This document shows, one piece after another, positions 1 through 8,400 of a stretch of 64,000 nucleotides of DNA; the stretch's first letter is position 1, and every line of letters begins with the position of its first letter. The notes beneath the pieces were generated by a model that had not been told where the DNA came from, made no database searches, and saw only the letters and a program-made list of their open reading frames with translations. A program made the position numbers and the translations under genes. The stretch comes from Herbinix sp. (GTDB lineage Bacteria; Bacillota; Clostridia; Lachnospirales; Lachnospiraceae). The DNA is taken from positions 1 to 64,000 of the forward strand of contig JAQSYO010000012.1 of NCBI GenBank assembly GCA_029256105.1, written 5' to 3'.

Positions 1-59
1 TGTCTGAATGCAAGACGGCCGATACGTCCAAAACCATTAATTGCTACTTTTACTGCCAT
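1..59 (-). CDS. gap: Glyceraldehyde-3-phosphate dehydrogenase, N-terminal fragment (truncated by window edge)
   Basis: Minus-strand translation from ATG at 59: MAVKVAINGFGRIGRLAFR, the GAPDH Rossmann N-terminus; SD-like AGGAGGA just upstream. Missing from the ORF track because it runs off the window. Confidence 0.93.
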   Translation of the reverse strand, partial: MAVKVAINGFGRIGRLAFR

Positions 60-286
60 GATAATATTCCTCCTAATTGTTTAAATTTATAATATACTGT
101 CTAGTGACAGCAATTAATCCAAATATTTACTTGGTTACATTGACAAAATTTTCTCAATCCAGATTTATTTTACCTAATTTAAGATAAAATATCAAGAGCT
201 TATTTCACTATTTCTTTAATATTATGAAAAAGTTTATATTTCATATGAAAAATTATGTTTTTTTGTGCATTATTAAAGTATCATTT

Positions 287-1951
287 TTATTGTAATTCAC
301 TTTCTACGTAGTTTACAATATTCAAGGAATGATCTGATATTCTTTCAAGATTTATTATTGCATCTATAAATACAACTCCGTTTTCTGGTGTACATAAGCC
401 TTGTGACAATCGATCTATATGCCGTTGTCTTAATTTGTCTTTCATATTGTCAACCTGTTCCTCTAGCCGTTCAACTTCTCTGATAAAATCAATATTCTCT
501 GTTTCTCTTGCTCTGATTGCATAATCAAAAGAATCAACAGCTGCGGTACACATCTCACTTAATTCATTATAAGCTTCCTCAGTCAAATAAACATTATTTT
601 TAATTTTTTCCAAAGCAAGATCTGCAAGGTTTTCTGCATGGTCTCCAACTCTTTCTATATTCGTAATGGTGTAAAATAGATTGTTTACTACCAAGTGTTG
701 TTTTTCTGTCAATGAAAGATTATTTATTTTAACCAAATACTCAGTTATTATTCTTTGGTGGGCATCAATAATTTTCTCAATTTCCAACACCTTCTCTGCT
801 TTTTCCTTATTATTCTTAAGAAGGGCTTCAACTGCTTCTCTTGCATTATCTAAAGTAATTTGTCCCATATGAACTACTTCTTTTACTGAGTTTTCTACAG
901 CAAAGGACGGGGTTTCGAGTATTCGTTCATCCAAATGTCGAAGTGTCACATGAATTTCATCATCATCAACCGTCTCGATTTTTGAATCATCAATAAATAA
1001 ACCAGATAATTTAACTAAATAATTAGCAAACGGGAAAAGTAAAATTGTATTACCTACATTAAATAAGGTATGGAATATGGAAATCTGTATACTATTAATT
1101 TTAGAAGCTGCAAATTCTTGATTAACTTTGAAAATAATAAACATTGCCGTACCAAAAACTACTGTACCTATAACATTAAAGGATAAATGTATAAAAGCCG
1201 CACGTTTTGCTGTTTTATTTGCTCCAATTGAGGATAAAATAGCAGTAATACATGTTCCAATGTTTTGTCCTAATGTTATAAATATTGCAGAGTTCCAATT
1301 TACTACACCTGTCATTGCTAAGGTCTGAAGAATTCCGACCGAAGCTGATGAACTTTGGATTATTGCAGTAACAATTGCACCCGCTATTACACCCAGAAAT
1401 GGATTTGTCCCAAGAACACGAAAGGCATTGACGAATATTGGTGCATCACTATAGGGTTTAATAACATCGGACATAAATTTGAGTCCAACAAATAATATAC
1501 CAAAGCCTATTATTATTTCTGCTATATCCTTCTTTTTTTGATTTTTAGTTATTAATACAGTAAATGCACCTACCGCAATCAATGCTGGTGCAAAAAAGTC
1601 GGGTTTAAAAACAGAACTCCATTCATTCATAGATACGAGCCAAGCTGTAACTGTAGTACCAATATTGGCACCCATAATTACACCAACCGCTTGTCCTAAA
1701 TTCATTATACCTGCATTTACGAACCCAACTACCATAACCGTAGTTGCTGAAGAGCTTTGAATAATACCTGTTACTACCGTACCTACAATGACTGCAACAA
1801 ATCGATTATTTGTCAAATACCCCAGCAAACGTTTCATTTTGCTACCAGCCGCTTTTTGGAGTCCATCCCCCATCAGATTCATACCATATAAAAACATACC
1901 CAATCCGCCGGCAAAAGCAAAAACTAATTTTAAAATCGTAAGAATACTCAT
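287..1951 (-). CDS. Na/Pi cotransporter family protein with C-terminal PhoU-like domain
   Basis: Repeated QSSSATT / QSSSASVG motifs of Na/Pi cotransporters plus a helical PhoU-like tail. Confidence 0.93.
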   Translation of the reverse strand: MSILTILKLVFAFAGGLGMFLYGMNLMGDGLQKAAGSKMKRLLGYLTNNRFVAVIVGTVVTGIIQSSSATTVMVVGFVNAGIMNLGQAVGVIMGANIGTTVTAWLVSMNEWSSVFKPDFFAPALIAVGAFTVLITKNQKKKDIAEIIIGFGILFVGLKFMSDVIKPYSDAPIFVNAFRVLGTNPFLGVIAGAIVTAIIQSSSASVGILQTLAMTGVVNWNSAIFITLGQNIGTCITAILSSIGANKTAKRAAFIHLSFNVIGTVVFGTAMFIIFKVNQEFAASKINSIQISIFHTLFNVGNTILLFPFANYLVKLSGLFIDDSKIETVDDDEIHVTLRHLDERILETPSFAVENSVKEVVHMGQITLDNAREAVEALLKNNKEKAEKVLEIEKIIDAHQRIITEYLVKINNLSLTEKQHLVVNNLFYTITNIERVGDHAENLADLALEKIKNNVYLTEEAYNELSEMCTAAVDSFDYAIRARETENIDFIREVERLEEQVDNMKDKLRQRHIDRLSQGLCTPENGVVFIDAIINLERISDHSLNIVNYVESELQ

Positions 1952-2128
1952 AAATCCTCCCTGTTAAAATATCGTTATATGTGTTTTTATAACATACATT
2001 TTTATTCTAACACATTATTTATTGTATAATCTACGTATAATTTGTAAAGTCTGTGTAAAGTTTCAATTAGGGAGGTATGTATTCCCAATGACAATATATG
2101 TCATCAGGGATTGATTTCTAATAAATAC

Positions 2129-2593
2129 TTAATTTGTCTTACCTGAACTACTTGAATTATTTGAACTTACTTTATTCAATGTTTTTCCGGAACTACCTGA
2201 GCCTCCAGCATTACCTGACATATCAATACCATTTAAATTACCTGGACTCCCAGAACCTCCAGGGCTTCCAAAATCACCTTTATAGCCAGCACCACCAATC
2301 ATTCCCATGCTACCAGCATTTACAAATGCATCATCTATTCCAGACATGCCCTTATCTCCAAACATTCCTGTATTGGCTGAAAGTCCTGAACTACCTGTCA
2401 AACCTAAACTTTCTTGACTTGCGGTTAGACCAGATTCATTATAGGAATCATCAGCTCCAATAGACCCATTTGAATCTCCCGATAATCCAGAACCTCCAGG
2501 GCCACCAGTCTTTCCTGAATTCCATGATTTAATTGAATTAACTGATTTGTCCGAATCATTTGTCATTCCTGAGGGCCTTGAATTACTTGCCAT
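2129..2593 (-). CDS. Gly/Ser-rich low-complexity protein, putative spore coat/surface component
   Basis: Dense GGSGxSG-type composition; start overlaps the stop of the upstream CotF-like gene (TAATG). Confidence 0.6.
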   Translation of the reverse strand: MASNSRPSGMTNDSDKSVNSIKSWNSGKTGGPGGSGLSGDSNGSIGADDSYNESGLTASQESLGLTGSSGLSANTGMFGDKGMSGIDDAFVNAGSMGMIGGAGYKGDFGSPGGSGSPGNLNGIDMSGNAGGSGSSGKTLNKVSSNNSSSSGKTN

Positions 2594-2982
2594 TACTGAA
2601 GACCCCCTGAGCTGCTTGACATTCCTGAGCTCCCGGAGCCACCTGACATACCTGCTCCAGTACCTTTTGACAAGCCCATATTTTCCGAGCCTGCAGCACT
2701 AGCACCCATACCCGCGCTTCCTGACCATCCTGAACTTCCTGAAAAAACAGATTTTAGGGTATTAATCTCATTTTGAGATGCTTGTCCGGACGGTTGATAA
2801 TAATTTTTGTTTTTCGCAATTGTATATAGCTCATATTGAGATGTTTCAGCTTCATTTCTCATTTGTTGCAAAGTTGATCTTAAATTTTGATTTTCTGTCT
2901 GAGATATCATATCAGTATAAGTTTTTAAACCTGAATTTAGTGTATTCAACGCATCTGAAACCATTGCTTTTTCTTGCATCAT
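2593..2982 (-). CDS. CotF-like spore coat protein with Gly/Ser-rich C-terminal tail
   Basis: Helical N-terminus (MVSDALNTLNSGLKTYTDMISQTENQNLRSTLQQMRNEAETSQYELYTIAKNKNYY) typical of coat protein CotF-like families; SD AGGAGGT upstream. Confidence 0.75.
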   Translation of the reverse strand: MMQEKAMVSDALNTLNSGLKTYTDMISQTENQNLRSTLQQMRNEAETSQYELYTIAKNKNYYQPSGQASQNEINTLKSVFSGSSGWSGSAGMGASAAGSENMGLSKGTGAGMSGGSGSSGMSSSSGGLQ

Positions 2983-2996
2983 AGTTCGTGTACCTC

Positions 2997-3182
2997 CTAT
3001 TGTAAAAACTGTAAGATTGTTTGTCTGTTTTTTTCACAAGATTGTGCTGATTTTTCAAAAAATTGTTTTACATTTTGATCCTGAGCATTTTGAGCATAAT
3101 TACGATATTTCTCGACATCCGCTTCACCAAATTGTAATAAATGTCTTACGTTTTGTAATTCAACTTCACTTAGATTTGTCAT
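2997..3182 (-). CDS. Small helical protein, putative coat-associated; start trimmed to MTNLSEVE
   Basis: ORF track starts at 3209, but ATG at 3182 follows the SD GGAGGAAATTATC; same orientation as the CotF-like gene. Confidence 0.65.
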   Translation of the reverse strand: MTNLSEVELQNVRHLLQFGEADVEKYRNYAQNAQDQNVKQFFEKSAQSCEKNRQTILQFLQ

Positions 3183-3285
3183 GATAATTTCCTCCTTTTT
3201 ATTTGTCATACAGAAATTATTATCTCTAGCCAGTTAAAAAATTATGTATTAACTTGAAGTCATATATTGGATAGTACATTCAAAT

Positions 3286-3330
3286 AAAAAAAGAGTAGGC
3301 AGCATTTATTAATGCATGTCCACTCTTTTT
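3286..3330 (-). terminator. Rho-independent-like terminator downstream of spo0A
   Basis: AAAAAGAGT...GCAT ttatta ATGC...CACTCTTTTT hairpin with T-tracts. Confidence 0.7.
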
Positions 3331-3368
3331 ATCCCCAATTTAACTTATTATTAATATATTATTGCCTA

Positions 3369-4169
3369 TTACATTCTTAATTTATATTCCAAACGGATTT
3401 TATCAGCAATTAATGCTACAAATTCTGAATTTGTCGGTTTGCCCTTCCCATTGCTAACCGTATAACCAAATAATTCATCAATCGTATCCATCTTACCTCT
3501 GCTCCATGCAACCTCAATAGCATGACGAATCGCTCTTTCGACTCTGCTTGGTGTTGTCTTATGACGTTTTGCGATGGAAGGATATAATAGTTTTGTAATG
3601 GAATTTAACATTTCCGCGTCGTTGACTGACATCATAATTGCGTCACGTAAGTACTGGTAGCCTTTAATATGTGCTGGTACACCAATTTCATGAATGATAT
3701 TTGTAACATCTGATTCTAAATTTCTTTCCATATAAGCACTCTTATTTTCATAAGCGCTAACTCTATGATTATCAATAAGTTTATTGTGATAGTCACCTTT
3801 TATCTGCTTAATTCTTGACAAAATAATATTATTGTCAAATGGTTTCATAATGTAATAATTTGCACCTAGTTCAAATGCATTTTCTGTTACCCCTTCTTGT
3901 CCAATTGCTGTGATTACTATAAAAGAAGGAGTTTTCTTGAATTCCGAGTCTCTTCTTACCTTTTCCATTACACCAAGCCCGTCTAGCTTTGGCATAATTA
4001 AATCTAAAAGTACAACATCCGGTTTTTTCTCCTTGATCATGTCTAAAGCATCAAGTCCATTTTCCGATTTTCCAACAACCTCGATATCTGAATCCTCTTT
4101 TAAGATATCCTCGAGTAGATTCACCATCCTCTCATTGTCATCAACGATAGCTACATTAATTTTACTCAT
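3369..4169 (-). CDS. spo0A: Sporulation transcription factor Spo0A
   Basis: Receiver domain ([20 protein letters not shown]) plus the conserved Spo0A DNA-binding tail ([20 protein letters not shown]). Confidence 0.98.
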   Translation of the reverse strand: MSKINVAIVDDNERMVNLLEDILKEDSDIEVVGKSENGLDALDMIKEKKPDVVLLDLIMPKLDGLGVMEKVRRDSEFKKTPSFIVITAIGQEGVTENAFELGANYYIMKPFDNNIILSRIKQIKGDYHNKLIDNHRVSAYENKSAYMERNLESDVTNIIHEIGVPAHIKGYQYLRDAIMMSVNDAEMLNSITKLLYPSIAKRHKTTPSRVERAIRHAIEVAWSRGKMDTIDELFGYTVSNGKGKPTNSEFVALIADKIRLEYKLRM

Positions 4170-4729
4170 TTACTTTTCAACCTCCATTACATTTTTTTGT
4201 TCTTCTCCATAAAATAGTTCCTTATTGTCCCCATTCCCATTTTGATTCTATGCCTAGGGTTGTCCGTATTTCAAATTTCACTTATCGTGAACAATTGTGT
4301 AGCACTTTTGGTTTCATGTTGTTTTATGATATTATTATACATCTTGCACAATAGAGCGTCAATAATTATCGCAATAGCAAATTAAACAAAATATGGATAA
4401 CATAATATGACTTTTATTATTAATATTTTACATTAATAGTCATTAAACAACAATAAAACCATAAAAACTACATCTTAAGTGACTTTTTTCTTTCTAAGCA
4501 TCTGTAAATATTTGCCATACATGAATTATATATATAACATTTCAAACTATCAAACGTTTCTTGTCGCACCATTCGACACCGAAATAAGGGAAAATATGGA
4601 TGATAAAAACGTAACCACAACATTTTGTATTATTGGAAAATATAAACAATTAATATGCTGTAATTTTGGAATAAATCGACTTGTATTATAAATTATTTCG
4701 TCGACTTCTTTTTATAACAAAAGATATCC

Positions 4730-6013
4730 TTATTCTAAATTATTTACCATGTTTTCTATGAAAGTACCGTAACCTTTCGTTGAATCCTGTATAAATACAT
4801 GCGTAACTGCACCTATTATCTTATTATTTTGTATAATTGGGCTACCACTCATTCCCTGTACAATTCCTCCTGTTAATTCAAGTAATCTTTTATCTGTAAT
4901 TCGAATTACGATTCCTTTACTATGATTACTGTTGCTCATATCCACGCTTTCAATTTCTATTTCATAATCCTCTACTTTATCTTCAATAGTACAGCGAATT
5001 AAAGCTTTACCCTTCTCAACTTCTTGTTTTAGGCCTATTTTCATTGGTTCCACAGTCAAATTTTCATCATATTCGTTACCAACTCTTCCGAAAATACCTT
5101 GATACGTGTTTTCCTTAATACTACCGATTTTGTATTTATCGCTTTGTCTAATCATACCGATTAATTCACCTGGTTCACCTTCTTTTCCTTTAATGATGGA
5201 CATTATCTCAGCTGCATAGATTGACCCATCTTTTACATCCATAAGTAAACCAGTATCAATATCAGTTATTCCATGTCCCAATGCTCCAAACTGTCCATCT
5301 GTAGATACAAAAGTTAGTGTACCAATGCCCTGTGTATTATCACGAATCCAAGCTCCTATCATATATTTGCCACTCGTCGTTTTGACTGGAGATATCCTTA
5401 CTGTGAATTCTTCTTTATTTCTACGTATTAATAAGGCTACATCTTTCCCATTACATTTTTGGATTTCATCAATTAAATCCTTTTTCTTATTCATCCCCTT
5501 ACCATTAATCGCCAAGATATAATCACCTGATTTTAATTTATTATTGATGGGTTCGTGATTAAGGCCATCATCTCCTGTAATTTTACCGCTCCCTAAGACT
5601 AAAATACCATCCGTCTCAACATATATTCCAATGGGATAACCACAGGGAATTAACTCTGCAGTTTCAATAACATCTAGTGAGATGTTCTTAAAATCAAACA
5701 GTCCGAACAATTTTAAACTAACATTGTATTTACCGGTCTGTGAGGATTCCAATGTAAAGGGTCTGTTCATATCAATATTGATTTGATTTGAAGGAACTCT
5801 TAAATCATTAACACTGATAACTCCAAGATCATCCGTTTCAATATTTGCTTTAAATGGCATATTAAAATCGAAACTTTCTTGAGTACCTACTAACATTTTA
5901 ATTTCATCCGGTATACTTTTTTCTATTTTATAAATAGCAAAAAATCCGATTGCAAAAATATTTACAATGAAAAGGTAAATCAAAACCCTTCTATATATTT
6001 TACGTCTCCTCAT
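4730..6013 (-). CDS. spoIVB: SpoIVB peptidase (S55 family)
   Basis: N-terminal TM segment, PDZ-like region, FGALGHGITD and GMSGSPIIQNNKIIGAVTHVF motifs; adjacent to spo0A. Confidence 0.97.
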   Translation of the reverse strand: MRRRKIYRRVLIYLFIVNIFAIGFFAIYKIEKSIPDEIKMLVGTQESFDFNMPFKANIETDDLGVISVNDLRVPSNQINIDMNRPFTLESSQTGKYNVSLKLFGLFDFKNISLDVIETAELIPCGYPIGIYVETDGILVLGSGKITGDDGLNHEPINNKLKSGDYILAINGKGMNKKKDLIDEIQKCNGKDVALLIRRNKEEFTVRISPVKTTSGKYMIGAWIRDNTQGIGTLTFVSTDGQFGALGHGITDIDTGLLMDVKDGSIYAAEIMSIIKGKEGEPGELIGMIRQSDKYKIGSIKENTYQGIFGRVGNEYDENLTVEPMKIGLKQEVEKGKALIRCTIEDKVEDYEIEIESVDMSNSNHSKGIVIRITDKRLLELTGGIVQGMSGSPIIQNNKIIGAVTHVFIQDSTKGYGTFIENMVNNLE

Positions 6014-6209
6014 CCTTTCACCTCATACCTTTTTCCTAGAAATTTAGTTTTTCATTCTATACATAGAAACATGGCTCTTCAAAATTTCATGGAAATTTTG
6101 GTTTTAAACATTTATTAAAAGCTTTTGTTTAACAAAATTATTGTCATTCGTAACTTTTTTGATGATCGCGCAATCTTTGGCATTATTCCACTTTTAAGCA
6201 ATCAAAAAA

Positions 6210-6233
6210 GGATATACATAGTATTGTATATCC
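6210..6233 (-). terminator. Terminator hairpin downstream of recN
   Basis: GGATATACA ... TGTATATCC flanked by A-rich and T-rich runs. Confidence 0.6.
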
Positions 6234-6263
6234 TCACTTTTAGTATTCTGCATTTTTCAATTT

Positions 6264-7949
6264 TTAAAGCTTGTATTTTTTAGTAGCTAGTGCTAATTCT
6301 TTCATTTCTTTTGCACTTTCTCTCACACGCTCCGTAATTTCAGCACCTCCAAGAATTCGAGATAACTCATTAATAGAATTTTCTTCATTTAATTCCATTA
6401 TCATTGTCTGGGTAGAAATACCATCTGTTTGCTTTTCGATAATATAATGTGAATCTGCCATCGCTGCTATTTGTGCAAGATGTGTAATACAGATTATTTG
6501 ATGATGCTTCGCAATGATTGATAGCTGCTCCGATACCTTTTGAGCTGTTCTTCCACTAATGCCCACATCTATTTCATCAAAAATCAAAGTTTCAATCTCA
6601 TCCTTATCTGCTAAAACTGATTTGATGCCTAGCATAATTCTGGAAAGTTCACCACCAGAGGCAACTCTTGACAATGGTTTCAAAGCTTCACCGGGATTCG
6701 TCGAAATAATAAATTCACCATCATCAAAGCCATTGGCTGAATAATGACCAGTCTGTTCAAATGTCATCTCAAACTTTACATCTAAAAAGTTTAAAGCAAT
6801 CAGTGCTTCACTAATTTTTTCGGTAAGTTCCTTCGCTTTTCTTTTTCTAATTTCGGATAACTGTTGAGACAAAAGATTTAATTTAGACTCAGCTTCTGTT
6901 AACTCTTTATTTAGCTTTTCCATATATACATCATAATCCCGATATTTATCTAATTTTAATTCGCAATCATGACAATAATTGATAATCTGTTCAATTGAAT
7001 TACCATATTTAGATTTTAAATGATTGATCGTATCTAAACGTTTTGTTACCTCCAATAGTTCCTCTTCCGGACTTTCCATATCAGATATATATTGTGACAA
7101 ATCTCTGTTTAAATCATTCAAAAGTTCGTCAATATCTGAAACTTGATTAAAAATCCCATTGATAGCCTCATCATACTCTGCTATCTTCGTTAGTAGACGT
7201 AACGCTCTTCCTACTGCATCACCTGCTGCAGTGGAATCATATCCGGTCAAACGATAAGCATTCTGCAACCCTTCAGAGATAGTATTCGAATTTGATAATT
7301 TCTTATACCGTATTGCTAGTTCAACATCCTCACCAGATATTAAAGCTGCTTTTAATATTTCATTTATTTCATAATCTAAAAAGGATATCTCTCGTAAACG
7401 CTTTTCCTCATCAATTCCCGCTTGATCATATTCCTGTTTTAATTTTACATAGTCTTTATAAGAATGCTCTAGTTCTTGCTTTATTGACCCGATTTCATCC
7501 TTTGCAAAACGATCTACAATCTCCATATGCTTTGCTTTATGTAAAAGAGACTGATGCTCATGTTGACCATGAATATCAATTAATAATCCTGCAATCGTAG
7601 TTAGTGCTGATGCAGTAACATTCTCACCATTAATTTTACATATACTTCTACCCGACATAATCTTCCTTGAAATGATGATTTGTTCGCCCTCAATCGGTAC
7701 ATCCAATTCTCTCATTGCAGCAAATATTACTTCATCCTTTGTTTCAAATACAAGCTCAATCAATGCATATTCTGCACCACTTCGAACGATATCCTTGTTA
7801 ATCTTCCCGCCAAGTGCCGCATTTACTGAACCAATGATGATTGATTTTCCGGCACCTGTTTCACCGGTCATAATATTTAGATGATCCTTAAAATATACTT
7901 CCACTTCATTAATAATAGCGAAATTTTTAACGTGTAGGCTGATTAACAA
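6264..7949 (-). CDS. recN: DNA repair protein RecN
   Basis: N-terminal MLISLHVKNFAIINEVEVYFKDHLNIMTGETGAGKSI, coiled coil, C-terminal VASGGELSRIMLGIKSVLADKDEIETLIFDEIDVGISGRTAQKV. Confidence 0.98.
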   Translation of the reverse strand: MLISLHVKNFAIINEVEVYFKDHLNIMTGETGAGKSIIIGSVNAALGGKINKDIVRSGAEYALIELVFETKDEVIFAAMRELDVPIEGEQIIISRKIMSGRSICKINGENVTASALTTIAGLLIDIHGQHEHQSLLHKAKHMEIVDRFAKDEIGSIKQELEHSYKDYVKLKQEYDQAGIDEEKRLREISFLDYEINEILKAALISGEDVELAIRYKKLSNSNTISEGLQNAYRLTGYDSTAAGDAVGRALRLLTKIAEYDEAINGIFNQVSDIDELLNDLNRDLSQYISDMESPEEELLEVTKRLDTINHLKSKYGNSIEQIINYCHDCELKLDKYRDYDVYMEKLNKELTEAESKLNLLSQQLSEIRKRKAKELTEKISEALIALNFLDVKFEMTFEQTGHYSANGFDDGEFIISTNPGEALKPLSRVASGGELSRIMLGIKSVLADKDEIETLIFDEIDVGISGRTAQKVSEQLSIIAKHHQIICITHLAQIAAMADSHYIIEKQTDGISTQTMIMELNEENSINELSRILGGAEITERVRESAKEMKELALATKKYKL

Positions 7950-8045
7950 ATAATATCCCTCATTTCTATAGGAAAGTTTTTCGTAACAATATAATTTACC
8001 TTAAATTATAGCTTATAATACACAACTCATAAATGAGTCAAAGCT

Positions 8046-8140
8046 CATATTTCATATCTCACATCTCACATCTCACATCTCACATCTCACATCTCATATC
8101 TCATATCTCATATTTCATATTTCATATTTCATATCTCATA
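8046..8140. repeat. Heptanucleotide tandem repeat, 13 units of CA(T/C)AT(C/T)T plus partial
   Basis: Direct reading: catattt catatct (cacatct)x5 catatct catatct (catattt)x3 catatct cata. Confidence 0.95.
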
Positions 8141-8324
8141 AATCTATCTCTCGAATTAGAAACATATGTTCTGAATATATTGTATCATAATGGAAAAGTA
8201 GAATCAATCCTAACTTTAATTCCTTGTAGGAATTAACAAAAATAAGTATCTTTATTATTCAATATACCCATATTGCAACAAAACTAGTGAGGTAAAAACC
8301 CATTAATCAATTTAAAATAAAAAA

Positions 8325-8391
8325 ATTACTGCCGATAGAAAATGCAAGAAACGAGATATTCGTTATAATGCCTTTCGACTCAGCAGTAATT
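8325..8391 (-). terminator. Hairpin downstream of the Big_2 protein gene
   Basis: AATTACTGC ... GCAGTAATT with nested AACGA gatat TCGTT. Confidence 0.5.
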
Positions 8392-8400
8392 CTTATTCTA

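Noticed and set aside
2134-2463. Plus-strand ORF rich in Tyr/Leu/Asn/Gln (109 aa)
   Set aside because: Antisense shadow of the Gly/Ser-rich minus-strand gene; composition mirrors the repeats, no SD.
4479-4691. 70-aa plus-strand ORF between spo0A and spoIVB
   Set aside because: No SD or recognisable motif; likely spurious in a regulatory intergenic region.
8033-8236. Plus-strand ORF FISHISHLTSHISHLISHISYF
   Set aside because: Translation of the 7-bp tandem repeat; a heptamer array read in frame gives a 7-aa periodic peptide. No SD or homology signal.
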